A stretch of DNA of 64,000 nt from Dyadobacter sp. 3J3 (GCF_009801115.1 NZ_VTOL01000001.1:620001-684000); one strand, 5' to 3'; shown: positions 45,501 to 54,872, counted from the first letter of the stretch. Made by a program: numbers and translations. The notes: a model not told the origin generated them from the letters alone.

Positions 45501-46122
45501 TGATGCAGGACCAACTTATCCTGGCTACGCAGCTGTTGGTAAATACAAATATCACGATACAGACGGAAATGGTGTAATTACGGATGCAGACAGAAAATTC
45601 CTTGGAAATCCACATCCTGATTTTACTTATGGTATCAACCTGAATCTCGGCTACAAAGGATTTGATCTTTCCGCTTTCTTCCAAGGCGTTAAAGGAAACA
45701 AAATTATCAACATGGTAAAACGCTGGACTGACTTCAACAACCAGGCTGGAAACAGAAGTTTGCATATGCTAAACGATTCCTGGACACCGGAAAATCCAAA
45801 TGCATCATTGCCTATTCTTGACGCCAACGACAGCAGAAGTCAGCAGCCTTCCAGCTATTTTGTGGAAGATGGATCTTATTTCAGAATGAAAAACCTGACC
45901 ATCGGTTATACGTTACCCGCAAAAGCATTGGCAAAAATAAAATTGACAAGTGCGAGAATCTATGTGCAGGGACAAAATTTGTTCACCATTACAAAATATA
46001 GTGGTATTGATCCGGAAGTTACGTCGGTTGGTTCTACACCAGGCACCACTGTATTAGGTCTGGATCAGGGCAATTACCCAAGATCTAAAATGTATCAGGT
46101 TGGTATCAACTTTGGATTTTAA
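42541..46122 (+). pseudogene. SusC/RagA TonB-dependent transporter with STN domain, interrupted by one in-frame amber codon
   Basis: The frame runs from 42541 to 46122 (about 1193 residues if read through) and is open except for a TAG at 43876-43878 (codon 446). The N-terminal part has a signal peptide, an STN domain (about residues 60-115), a carboxypeptidase-D-like repeat (about 148-220), the plug (about 235-340: SLSEVVVTGYSSQSKRDI, LYVIDGVPTKGG, GSRAANGVIIITTKKG) and the start of the barrel. After the stop the same frame continues with IVKANKQGTDWEKEI, a normal SusC segment, and runs to the C-terminal strand ending VGINFGF. TAG could come from CAG (Gln) by one C-to-T change. With no other damage, this is a recent nonsense mutation or a sequence error; suppression cannot be excluded. 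Confidence 0.9.
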
Positions 46123-46160
46123 CAAAAACAAACCGACACGGATTTTTTAAATCAAAAAAT

Positions 46161-47828
46161 ATGAAAAAGAAAATTTTAATATTTACTGCATTGGTTTGCA
46201 TGGGAACGATGAATTCCTGTAAAGATAAATTTCTGGAAACTACACCGCTCGGCGTAGGAAATGAAGCCATGCTTTCAAACAAAACCGGTGTTAATTCAGT
46301 TTTGATAGGAGCTTACAGCTTATTAGACGGAGTTGGTTCTGGCGGAACCTATTTCTCGGCAGTTAGTAACTGGATTTATGGAACCGTCGCCTCAGACGAT
46401 GGCTACAAAGGAAGTGACGTTGGTGACCTTGCCCAAATTACAACCATTGAAAAGTATATCCAGCAGGCTGATATTGGTGGTTTCAATGATAAATGGGTTG
46501 CATTGTATGACGGCGTTTCACGTTCTAATGACGTGTTGCACCTGATCGCAAAAGCTTCCGATATGACCGAAGCTGAAAAAACGCAGGCAACAGCCGAAGC
46601 GAGATTTCTTCGTGGCTGGTATCATTTTGAAGCAAAAAAAATGTGGAATATGGTACCTTATGTTGATGAAACGGTGACGGATTATATCAATCTGCCAAAC
46701 GACAAAGATATATGGCCAAATATTGAGGCGGATTTCCAGTTTGCGGTGACCAATCTTTCTGCCACCAAAGCACAGGTGGGAAGAGCCAGCAAATGGTCGG
46801 CAAAAGCCATGTTAGCAAAAGTTCATATGTACCAAAGTGACTATACTGCTGCAAAACCTTTACTTGTTGACATTATATCCAACGGTCCGTTTTCATTAAC
46901 TGCCAATTATCGCGACAATTTCAAAATTGCTACGGAAAACAACAGCGAATCCGTTTTTGAAGTACAAATGTCAGTAGCTGACGGTGGCAGCGGCGAAAAC
47001 GGAAGCTGGGGCGACAACCTGAACTTTCCTTACGGCTCCGGCCCTGGCGGATGCTGCGGATTTTATCAGCCTTCCCAGAATCTTGTAAATGCCTTCAAAA
47101 CGGATGCAGCAGGTTTACCGCTTTTGGATACTTTCAATGATACGGATGTAAAAAATGATGAAGGTTTAGCTTCCAGTGATGCTTTTACTCCTTATGACGG
47201 AACATTGGATCCGAGATTGGACTGGACCGTTGGTCGTCGTGGTTTGCCTTTTCTTAACTGGGGTATCCATCCTGGAAAAAACTGGATACGTGATCAGAGT
47301 TTTGCCGGGCCATATACTTTCAAAAAGTTTTTTGCAAGCAGTGGAGAAAACGCAGGTGCAGAATCCCCTCGGGCCAATGCTAACAATTACCGGGCAATTC
47401 GTTTTGCCGATCTGCTTTTAATGCGTGCTGAAATTGCAGTCGAAGAAAGTGATCTTCCTACCGCTTTGACAATCGTAAACCAGATCAGGACACGTGCGGC
47501 AACCGAAGTTGTGAAAAAAGATGATGGAACCCCTGCGGCAAATTATCTGGTGAAACCTTATTCATCTTTTGCAAGTCAGGATTATGCAAGAAAAGCGGTT
47601 CGTTTTGAACGTCGCCTTGAATTGGCTATGGAAGGTCACCGTCATTTTGACCTGGTTCGCTGGGGAAATGCAGACGTGGTACTTAACGCCTATATTGCCA
47701 AAGAAAGCAAAAAAAGAACTTACCTGACCGGAGCCGTTTTCAAAAAAGGAAGCAGTGAATATTTCCCTATTCCGCAGGCGCAGATTGATATCATGGGATC
47801 CAATGTCCTTAAACAAAATCCTAATTAA
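46161..47828 (+). CDS. SusD/RagB surface glycan-binding lipoprotein
   Basis: 555 aa with a lipoprotein signal (TMNSC, Cys 20). The SusD fold is TPR-rich: DKFLETTPLGVG at the start, FNDKWVALYDGVSRSNDVLHLI, ATAEARFLRGWYHFEAKKMWNMVPYVDET, and the C-terminal RTRAA...VRFERRLELAMEGHRHFDLVRWG and YFPIPQAQIDIMGSNVLKQNPN. It lies 38 bp after the interrupted susC and would be its partner at the outer surface. It is intact, so the amber stop affects only susC. Substrate unknown. Confidence 0.94.
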   Translation: MKKKILIFTALVCMGTMNSCKDKFLETTPLGVGNEAMLSNKTGVNSVLIGAYSLLDGVGSGGTYFSAVSNWIYGTVASDDGYKGSDVGDLAQITTIEKYIQQADIGGFNDKWVALYDGVSRSNDVLHLIAKASDMTEAEKTQATAEARFLRGWYHFEAKKMWNMVPYVDETVTDYINLPNDKDIWPNIEADFQFAVTNLSATKAQVGRASKWSAKAMLAKVHMYQSDYTAAKPLLVDIISNGPFSLTANYRDNFKIATENNSESVFEVQMSVADGGSGENGSWGDNLNFPYGSGPGGCCGFYQPSQNLVNAFKTDAAGLPLLDTFNDTDVKNDEGLASSDAFTPYDGTLDPRLDWTVGRRGLPFLNWGIHPGKNWIRDQSFAGPYTFKKFFASSGENAGAESPRANANNYRAIRFADLLLMRAEIAVEESDLPTALTIVNQIRTRAATEVVKKDDGTPAANYLVKPYSSFASQDYARKAVRFERRLELAMEGHRHFDLVRWGNADVVLNAYIAKESKKRTYLTGAVFKKGSSEYFPIPQAQIDIMGSNVLKQNPN

Positions 47829-47834
47829 AAAACC

Positions 47835-47865
47835 ATTCGCCGGATATGAGGTGTATCCGGCGAAT
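47835..47865 (+). terminator. Hairpin after susD (first locus)
   Basis: Perfect 12-bp arms (47835-47846 and 47854-47865), 7 bases after the susD stop, without a long T run. May be a terminator or an mRNA 3' stabiliser. Confidence 0.6.
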
Positions 47866-48010
47866 TAATAAAACTATTCCTACCCTTAATTATTCCTTTT
47901 CATAACAAGTCCCATAATACAGGATTATGGATTCAACTTCCGGCCTTTGAAGAAAACATTGAGCTGGAAAATCATTAAAGAGTATATCATAATTTTCTTC
48001 TGTAATTATG

Positions 48011-48042
48011 AAAGTGCGTTCTCTCTGAGGGCGCACTTTTTT
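48011..48042 (+). terminator. Second terminator after susD
   Basis: AAAGTGCG / CGCACTTT arms (48011-48018 and 48032-48039) followed by TTT. It ends the first SusC/SusD locus before the convergent toxin gene. Confidence 0.75.
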
Positions 48043-48102
48043 AATGTTTAATGAAAAAAGAAAGAACATGTAACAATAAAGCTGCCAGATAAAAGCAGCT
48101 AA

Positions 48103-48363
48103 TTATTTTGAATAATGAAATTTGCATTGAATGATGATAATAAAATCATCTTCAATTTTATATACTAATCTGTGCTCTTCGTTTATTCTCCGGGACCAGT
48201 AACCAGAAAGGTTGTGTCGCAACATCTCTGGATTTCCTTTACCTACCGTGGGCGTTCTCAAACATTCCCTGATCAATTCATTGATTTTTTTGGCAATGTT
48301 TTTATCAGTCTTTTGCCACTCAATATAATCCTCCCAAGCCTTCGATTGCCAGGCTAGGGTCAT
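48103..48363 (-). CDS. yoeB: YoeB-type toxin (mRNA endoribonuclease)
   Basis: 86 aa, nearly full-length similarity to Txe/YoeB: WQSKAWEDYIEWQKTDKNIAKKINELI, then LRTPTVGKGNPEMLRHNLSGYWSRRINEEHRLVYKI and CKFHYSK. The catalytic residues of E. coli YoeB are conserved at the same numbers: E46, R65, H83 and Y84. YoeB cuts ribosome-bound mRNA when its antitoxin is degraded. Its ATG overlaps the stop of the antitoxin gene (4-bp ATGA overlap), so the pair is translated as one unit. Confidence 0.95.
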   Translation of the reverse strand: MTLAWQSKAWEDYIEWQKTDKNIAKKINELIRECLRTPTVGKGNPEMLRHNLSGYWSRRINEEHRLVYKIEDDFIIIIQCKFHYSK

Positions 48364-48578
48364 AGATCAATAAGGTGTCGTACTATAATATTTTTTTTTG
48401 TTCTTACGTCCTTTATGGCCTCTTCAAGAATTGCTTTATTAGCCGGATTACTCATTAAATAATCCGTTGTATCTACGTTATTCGTTTTTCTCCTGTCAGT
48501 CTTTATAAATTTAAAAGATTTTAACAGATTTCCCACTGACGTTTTTCGCTTCGGCATATGAAATGACATTCTTATCAT
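48360..48578 (-). CDS. Antitoxin partner of YoeB, atypical N-terminus
   Basis: 72 aa from ATG 48578; an upstream TTG at 48587 and an ATG at 48569 are alternatives. The C-terminal half (DYLMSNPANKAILEEAIKDVRTK) resembles the YefM-type toxin-binding tail, but the N-terminal half (RMSFHMPKRKTSVGNLLKSFKFIKT) does not look like the usual YefM/Phd DNA-binding fold. It is an antitoxin by position, overlap and C-terminus. The N-terminal difference may mean another antitoxin family or a truncated one. Confidence 0.7.
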   Translation of the reverse strand: MIRMSFHMPKRKTSVGNLLKSFKFIKTDRRKTNNVDTTDYLMSNPANKAILEEAIKDVRTKKNIIVRHLIDL

Positions 48579-48646
48579 TACTTTCAAATTAAGGTTAGTG
48601 TATGTTTAATATATTGATTTACAAAATTATAATAAATAATCTTAAC

Positions 48647-49840
48647 TCAGCCAAACTCTGAATTGATAATCAAACTTCGATTACGCCTCGAAGATCCCCT
48701 TACAATCAACTCCGTTTTCAATACCTTTTCATTAGGCAAAATCAGCTCTTCTTCCGATTCAATTAATTGTAAAATCCACTGTGCCGACGTCTTTCCAATT
48801 TCGTTCGTTGGTTGTCTTATTGTTGTTAACCCCGGACCAATGTAGGCGGATTCAGGATTATCGCTGAAACCTACAACACCCAGTTCATCCGGAATTCGTA
48901 TCCCTTTTTCCAAAGCCATCAGCATGATTTCAATCGCAGAAGAATCGTTGACTGCGAAAATGGCATCCGGCCTGTTTTCCAGATCTAACAGATACTTTCC
49001 ATAAATCCGGGCTTTTTGCTGTGAGAACATCCCCTGGATCACCATATTTTCCTCAATTGTTTTTCCATATTTTTCCATCGCCGCCCGATATCCTCGCAAT
49101 CTTTCCCTGCTGACCAACAAATTTAACGGCCCGCCCAAATGCGCAATGCGGTCGTAGCCGTTCAGTATCAAATGTTCCACAGCCAAAAACGATCCTTCAA
49201 AATCATTTACTACAACTTTTGGTGCAGAAACGTAATCACAAACCCGATTGAATAGTACAAGTGGAATTCCTCTTTTTTCAAAGACTTTCAGGTGATCGTA
49301 ATTATTTGTTTCCTGTGTAAGGGAAATGAGTAAACCGTCGATCCGGTTAGCAAGCATTGCTTTGGTATTGGAAACTTCAATCGGGTAAGATTCATTGGAC
49401 TGCATGATCGTAAGATTATATCCCGCCTCGATCAAAAGTTCATGTGCGCCAATAATGATATTGGGGAAAAAGGAATTAGTAAACTCAGGCACAATCATCC
49501 CAATCGTATTGGTTCGGCTTTTGACAAGATTGTACGCCAATTGATTTGGCTGATAATCCAGCTGCGCAGCCATTTCCAAAACCGCATTTCTCGTTTCCGG
49601 ACTAATATCCGCATGTCCGTGCAAAGCCCTTGAAACCGTAGAATTTGAAACTCCGGTCGATCTCGCAATATCAATAATAGTAGTCTGATGTCTGCGACTA
49701 TTTTTTCTAGGTGTGGTTTGATCAGGATTTGAAAGCGTAAAAAAGTAATTACAGTCCTTGCAAACATAACGTTGCTTATTCCGCACATAACCTGCTTTCA
49801 TGATAGATCCTACTTCGGAACACTTCGGACAAGAGATCAT
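48647..49840 (-). CDS. LacI-family regulator with an N-terminal zinc ribbon
   Basis: 397 aa. Residues 1-32 form a four-Cys zinc ribbon (C4, C7, C27, C30) with CPKC...GYVRNKQRYVCKDC, the type seen at the start of IS1-like InsA proteins. From residue about 53 a standard LacI HTH follows (TTIIDIARSTGVSNSTVSRALHGHADISPETRNAVLEMA, hinge DYQPNQLAYNLVKSRTNTIG). The periplasmic-binding-protein-like ligand domain runs to about residue 385. It is divergent from the susC of the second locus, with an inverted repeat between them, and is probably its sugar-responsive repressor. Confidence 0.92.
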   Translation of the reverse strand: MISCPKCSEVGSIMKAGYVRNKQRYVCKDCNYFFTLSNPDQTTPRKNSRRHQTTIIDIARSTGVSNSTVSRALHGHADISPETRNAVLEMAAQLDYQPNQLAYNLVKSRTNTIGMIVPEFTNSFFPNIIIGAHELLIEAGYNLTIMQSNESYPIEVSNTKAMLANRIDGLLISLTQETNNYDHLKVFEKRGIPLVLFNRVCDYVSAPKVVVNDFEGSFLAVEHLILNGYDRIAHLGGPLNLLVSRERLRGYRAAMEKYGKTIEENMVIQGMFSQQKARIYGKYLLDLENRPDAIFAVNDSSAIEIMLMALEKGIRIPDELGVVGFSDNPESAYIGPGLTTIRQPTNEIGKTSAQWILQLIESEEELILPNEKVLKTELIVRGSSRRNRSLIINSEFG

Positions 49841-49942
49841 TGTATTATTTCAATATATCATCAAACATCTATAAAATTCTCTCTCAAAGATATTCAAAAT
49901 AGTTTTTATAAAATTTTTATATAAAAAATAATCATAACCATA

Positions 49943-49974
49943 TATCGGTAACGTATCCGCAAACGTTACCGATA
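49943..49974. promoter_or_regulatory. Inverted repeat between lacI-like gene and susC, probable operator
   Basis: Perfect 12-bp arms TATCGGTAACGT and ACGTTACCGATA with an 8-bp spacer. Each arm includes AACGT / ACGTT with a central CG, as in LacI-family operators. It is the main structure in the 334-bp divergent region (49841-50174), which is otherwise A/T-rich. Confidence 0.7.
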
Positions 49975-50174
49975 CTTTTTGTGATAATTCGTGATATTTC
50001 AGCGTTTTTTTGCCCTTGACAAAACTTTTCTCCTTCCTATATTCAAGTAATAATTCCTGTTTTCAATCAGAAAAGGCATTCTTCACAATCCTTTCCGACT
50101 TCGAAAGCATTCGCCAAACAACTAAACAAATTGAACTATTTCAATTTCACGCTACTATCAAAACCCTTTTAACT

Positions 50175-53100
50175 ATGCTCAAAAATTTATGTAAAATCAC
50201 TTTTCTCATTCTTCTGGTCATAACCGCATCCGGGAAATTCCTGTATGCACAAGATGGGATTGTTAAAGGTAAAATTATTGATGAGGCCGGTCAGCCTATT
50301 CCTGGTGCAAGTATTACCGTAAAGGGCTCTCAACAGGGAACACTTTCCAATGTTGATGGAACCTACTCATTAGCCGCTTCTGCTCAGTCGACGCTGGTTT
50401 TTTCTTTTGTTGGTTATTTAAAAGAAGAAATTCCGGTGAATAATAAAACAACAATAGATATCACTTTAAAAGTAGATCAAAAAGCACTGGATGAAGTTGT
50501 CGTTGTAGGATATGGAACGCAGCGAAAAATTGAAACAACCGGTTCAATCGCTTCTGTAAAGGCATCAGATCTGGTACAAACTCCTGTTGTAAACCTTGCC
50601 CAGGGACTTCAATCGCGAATTTCCGGAGTGCAGATTAATCAGAATTCAGGATCTCCAGGCGGAAATATCAGTGTAAGAATTCGCGGAACAAACTCCATCA
50701 ACGGAACTTCTGAACCGCTATATGTTATTGATGGAATTCAGATTTCAAATAGTGGTAATATTACAGATGTTAGTCCGCTTTCTACTATTAACCCAAATGA
50801 CATTGAGTCAATTGAAATTCTGAAAGATGCTTCATCATCAGCCATTTATGGTTCAAGAGCGGCAAACGGCGTTGTACTTATTACCACAAAAAGAGGGAAA
50901 ACAGGCGCAACGCGTGTTACGTATGATGGTTATTATGGCAGTCAGGAAGTTAGAAAAACATTGCCCGTTTTAGACGCAACACAATTTGCGCAACTGGAAA
51001 ATGAAGTCTTCAAAAATAATTACTACAAAGATCCTGCTTCACTTGGCAAAGGCGTAAACTGGCAGGATATTATTTTTAGAAAAGCACCGATCCAAAATCA
51101 TCAGCTTTCTATCAATGGCGGTTCAGAAAAAACCCAACTGGCCCTTTCCTTAAATTACTTCAATCAGGACGGTATCATTATCAATTCCAATTTTAAACGA
51201 TATTCGTATCGTCTGAATGTTGACCATAAGGTAAGCAAACGCGTAAAAATTGGTACAAGTATTCTGGGAAGTTTCAATGTTAATAATGGCATTACAACTG
51301 GCTCACAGACCGTTGGAGATGCTGACGTAGTAACTGGTTCCATTCTCGGATCTGCCTTAGGAGCCCCTCCAACCTTACAGCCTTACCACGCAGATGGCAG
51401 CGTATTTCCTTTTGGAGAACAAGCCGCAGGACAATACCGGGAAGTAACAAATCCGTTGAATTTCGCTTCCATGCTGAACCGGACAGCGATTAACCGCACG
51501 CTGATAAATCTTTATGGTGAAGTTTCATTATATAAAGGATTGTCATACCGTGCCTCTTTTAACGCAGATTTGCAGAGCAGTCTTCAGGATCGATATTCAC
51601 CCCGGTCAATTATTGCCAAAAATGATTTAAGTGATAATTCTGGCTCCGGTTATAAAAAGAATGCAAATTCGAAATCACTCTTACACGAGAGTATTCTTAC
51701 CTATGCCACGCAGCTTGCTCCAAATCATACTTTAAAAGCAACTGCACTTTTTGCAACTCAGATTGAATTGTTTAATCAAAATGAAATCAGCGCCACCGGT
51801 TTCCCAAATGATGCAACAACCAATGAAGCGCTTCAACTCGCGTTGACCCGCACAGTGACTAGTACCCGCAACAGCCAGCGACTGGATTCCTATATGGGCA
51901 GGGTTAATTATGGTTTTAAAGACAGACTTTTTGTCGATTTGACAGCGCGTGTGGATGGTTCAAGTAAATTTGGAGCCAATCACAAATATGGTATTTTCCC
52001 TGCCGTGTCCGCTGCTTACCGTTTGATCGAAGAACCGTTTATTAAAAATATCTCCTGGCTCTCTGATCTGAAAATTCGCGGGAGTTATGGTGTTACCGGA
52101 AACGCAGGTGGCATCAATCCATATCAATCATTGGCAACAGTTTCTGCTCCAAACCCAGGAAGTGATTATAATTTCAATCATACTTATAATATTGGAATAA
52201 ACCCATCCGGCATTTCAAATCCTGATTTGCGCTGGGAAAAATCCAAGCAGGCGAACATTGGTATCGATGTGAGTTTGCTGAATAACCGGTTAAGTTTGAT
52301 TGCCGATGTATACAAAAAGCGGACGGATGATTTGTTGTATGTAAAGGCATTACCGCTTAGTTCGGGTTACGCAAACATTACCGGAAACTTTGCTTCTCTT
52401 CAAAATAAAGGACTGGAACTTGCGGCCAATGCCCGAATTCTGGACGGTGCTTTCACCTGGAACGTTTCGGGAAATGTTACGTTCAACCGCAATAAAGTAC
52501 TGGGCCTTGACGGCGGATTGACCCAGGAAAGGTTTATCACCGCCTATACCGTTTTGAAAGTCGGACAACCGCTTGGATTGATTAAAACCTATGTTTTTGA
52601 CGGAATAAATCAAACCGGTGATGCTATTCTACCAGGCTACGATGGCAGACTTGGCGGACATAAAGTAAAGGATGTGAATGGTGATGGAAAGATTTCGGCT
52701 GATGATCAAGTCGTGAGCGGAAACCCAAATCCTAAATTTATCTACGGTTTTTCAACCAATGCATCTTACAAACATTTTGATCTGAGTGTATTTATTTCTG
52801 GTTCTCAGGGAAATGATATCTACAATGCCAGCCGTCTTTCTTTCGAAAATCCGGGCGGAGGGCGCAACATGCTCGCAGGTCTGGCCGATCGCTGGACACC
52901 AACAAATCCCAATAATGACTACGCAAGTGCATACGTAAGCGGACGTTTGCCGGTGACCAATCATTTTGTTGAAAACGGATCTTACATGCGGGTCAAAAAC
53001 ATTTCTCTGGGTTATACTTTACCAAAAATTAAAGGAATTCAGCAGATCAGGATTTATGCAAGTGTCAACAATTTGCTTACGATTACAAAATACAGCGGCT

Positions 53101-53210
53101 TTGATCCCGAAGTGAATACCTATGCCGGCTCTAATACGGTCATCGGAGTAGACAACCTTGTCTATCCTCAGGCAAAATCACTTTTAGGTGGTCTGCAAAT
53201 TACGTTCTAA
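50175..53210 (+). CDS. SusC/RagA TonB-dependent glycan transporter
   Basis: 1011 aa from ATG 50175, which begins a clear signal peptide (KITFLILLVITASGKFLYAQ); an upstream in-frame start at 50010 adds 55 non-conserved residues. Domains: carboxypeptidase-D-like repeat (about 28-100), plug (about 105-225: LDEVVVVGYGTQRKIETTGSI, PLYVIDGIQI, GSRAANGVVLITTKRGK) and the 22-strand barrel. The C-terminus ends LLGGLQITF, a normal barrel end. It lacks an STN domain, consistent with LacI-type rather than sigma/FecR control. The reading frame is intact. Confidence 0.95.
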   Translation: MLKNLCKITFLILLVITASGKFLYAQDGIVKGKIIDEAGQPIPGASITVKGSQQGTLSNVDGTYSLAASAQSTLVFSFVGYLKEEIPVNNKTTIDITLKVDQKALDEVVVVGYGTQRKIETTGSIASVKASDLVQTPVVNLAQGLQSRISGVQINQNSGSPGGNISVRIRGTNSINGTSEPLYVIDGIQISNSGNITDVSPLSTINPNDIESIEILKDASSSAIYGSRAANGVVLITTKRGKTGATRVTYDGYYGSQEVRKTLPVLDATQFAQLENEVFKNNYYKDPASLGKGVNWQDIIFRKAPIQNHQLSINGGSEKTQLALSLNYFNQDGIIINSNFKRYSYRLNVDHKVSKRVKIGTSILGSFNVNNGITTGSQTVGDADVVTGSILGSALGAPPTLQPYHADGSVFPFGEQAAGQYREVTNPLNFASMLNRTAINRTLINLYGEVSLYKGLSYRASFNADLQSSLQDRYSPRSIIAKNDLSDNSGSGYKKNANSKSLLHESILTYATQLAPNHTLKATALFATQIELFNQNEISATGFPNDATTNEALQLALTRTVTSTRNSQRLDSYMGRVNYGFKDRLFVDLTARVDGSSKFGANHKYGIFPAVSAAYRLIEEPFIKNISWLSDLKIRGSYGVTGNAGGINPYQSLATVSAPNPGSDYNFNHTYNIGINPSGISNPDLRWEKSKQANIGIDVSLLNNRLSLIADVYKKRTDDLLYVKALPLSSGYANITGNFASLQNKGLELAANARILDGAFTWNVSGNVTFNRNKVLGLDGGLTQERFITAYTVLKVGQPLGLIKTYVFDGINQTGDAILPGYDGRLGGHKVKDVNGDGKISADDQVVSGNPNPKFIYGFSTNASYKHFDLSVFISGSQGNDIYNASRLSFENPGGGRNMLAGLADRWTPTNPNNDYASAYVSGRLPVTNHFVENGSYMRVKNISLGYTLPKIKGIQQIRIYASVNNLLTITKYSGFDPEVNTYAGSNTVIGVDNLVYPQAKSLLGGLQITF

Positions 53211-53243
53211 GCCTCATTTCCCTATTTAAAACTGAATCTGACT

Positions 53244-54746
53244 ATGAAACCGTTGTGTTCATCCAATATAAAACTTTCGTCTGCCGGACTGGTCATTTGC
53301 ATGTTTTTACTCAATGCATGTCAGCTGGACGAAACCATTTATTCATCCATTTATACCGAAGACTTTTACAAAACAGCTGCCGATGCTGAAAAAGGACTGG
53401 TTGCAGCCTATGATCCTCTGGCTGATATGTATTCCGGTCCGGCCGCTACTTTGGTTCCTGATTTCAGCGACGACCAGACTTATCCACGTGGCGTAGTAGG
53501 CAGAAATACGCTGACGCTTTTTACGTATGACGTTAATTACACAACACAGAAAACGAATTCCCGCACAAGCGAATCTCCACAACAAATCTGGGCCTCTGGT
53601 TATGACGGGATTGAAAAAGCGAACTGGATCATTGCCAAAGTTCCGGACGCAACGATGGATGCTACCCGCCAAAAACAAATTATCGGAGAAGCCTATTATT
53701 TACGTGCGTTTTACGAATGGACTTTGACCAAAAACTTTGGTGATGTTCCCATAAAAATAACGCCAAGTTTTACGGCCGAAGATGCAGTTGTAGGCAAAAG
53801 TCCAAAAGCCGATGTATACAAGCAAATTTACGCTGACCTTGACCAGGCACTGACGGCAGGGCTTCCATCCTACCCGACTGTTGACAAAGGACGTCCTTCC
53901 AACGAAGTAGTAAATGCACTTTATGCCAAAGCTGCTTTGTATAACGAAGACTGGGCAAAGGCGCTGGAAAAGGCAAAAGCGGTAATCAATTCGGGGAAAT
54001 ATTCTTTGATGCCGGACGTGCGCGATACGTATCGTTACGACAAAGAAGATGCTGCACGCGCAGAAAATATGTGGGCTTTTGAAGTGGATCCGCTCACGCA
54101 AACCCGCTCGCATCAGCTGACAAGTTTGATGGGCCCAACAGGCAGCGCAGCGCCGGAATATGCGAAAACATCGTACGGTTCCATGTTTGCTTATCAGTCT
54201 TTTTACAATTCTTTCAGTCCGTCGGACAAACGAAGATTATTGCTTGACACTACTTACATTGACAAAACTGGTAAAACTGTTGCTCAAAAAAATATCACGC
54301 CAATCACAACGGATGCGGTTTTGATCAAAAAATACCAGGATCCGGTTTCAACGGTTGGGATGATTCCTAACATTCCGATTTTGCGCCTTGCCGATATGTA
54401 CCTGATTGCGGCAGAAGCCGAAGCAAGAGTTAACGGAGCGACTGGCGTAGCTTACGATTTTATTAACGTGATCAGAAAACGTGCAGGTCTTCCGGAATTA
54501 ACAACCGGCCTTAGCAAAGACGCTTTCATTGACGCCGTGATACAGGAACGCGCCTGGGAATTCTTCGCAGAAGGTGATCGCTGGTATGACTTGACCCGTA
54601 CCGGGAAATTCATGTCGGTTATTCCAAAAGCGGTAAACAGCGTCTATCCGGTTCGAACGCCAACGGCCAAAAACAAATATTTCCCGATTCCACAGGACGA
54701 GATTTATGCTAATCCAAAATTGGTCCAGAATCCGGATTGGCAATAG
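53244..54746 (+). CDS. SusD/RagB surface glycan-binding lipoprotein
   Basis: 500 aa, lipobox LLNAC with Cys 26. Typical SusD segments: DETIYSSIYTEDFYKTAADAEKGLVAAYD, GEAYYLRAFYEWTLTKNFGDVPIKITP, LRLADMYLIAAEAEARVNGATG, VIQERAWEFFAEGDRWYDLTRTGKF and KYFPIPQDEIYANPKLVQNPDW at the end. It lies 33 bp after susC and forms the outer-membrane pair with it. Confidence 0.95.
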   Translation: MKPLCSSNIKLSSAGLVICMFLLNACQLDETIYSSIYTEDFYKTAADAEKGLVAAYDPLADMYSGPAATLVPDFSDDQTYPRGVVGRNTLTLFTYDVNYTTQKTNSRTSESPQQIWASGYDGIEKANWIIAKVPDATMDATRQKQIIGEAYYLRAFYEWTLTKNFGDVPIKITPSFTAEDAVVGKSPKADVYKQIYADLDQALTAGLPSYPTVDKGRPSNEVVNALYAKAALYNEDWAKALEKAKAVINSGKYSLMPDVRDTYRYDKEDAARAENMWAFEVDPLTQTRSHQLTSLMGPTGSAAPEYAKTSYGSMFAYQSFYNSFSPSDKRRLLLDTTYIDKTGKTVAQKNITPITTDAVLIKKYQDPVSTVGMIPNIPILRLADMYLIAAEAEARVNGATGVAYDFINVIRKRAGLPELTTGLSKDAFIDAVIQERAWEFFAEGDRWYDLTRTGKFMSVIPKAVNSVYPVRTPTAKNKYFPIPQDEIYANPKLVQNPDWQ

Positions 54747-54788
54747 ATTTAGTTGACAGCGATACAGCAATAATGGGGCTATAAAAAA

Positions 54789-54844
54789 TTCTATTCTGTC
54801 TGCCAAATTATTTCATTCAACAGAGGCTGGCAGACAGAATAGAA
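54789..54844. repeat. Long inverted repeat between susD and the 860-aa protein gene
   Basis: Perfect 17-bp arms (54789-54805 and 54828-54844), 22-nt loop. The T run is on the minus side, so on the plus strand it is not a classical terminator. Its place suggests an mRNA-processing or stability element that keeps susCD mRNA apart from downstream genes. Confidence 0.7.
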
Positions 54845-54872
54845 AACAGAGTACAAGAACTTTAATGATCAT

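Noticed and set aside
50010-50174. Longer N-terminus for the second SusC
   Set aside because: The added 55 residues are not conserved in type and precede a complete signal peptide at 50175.
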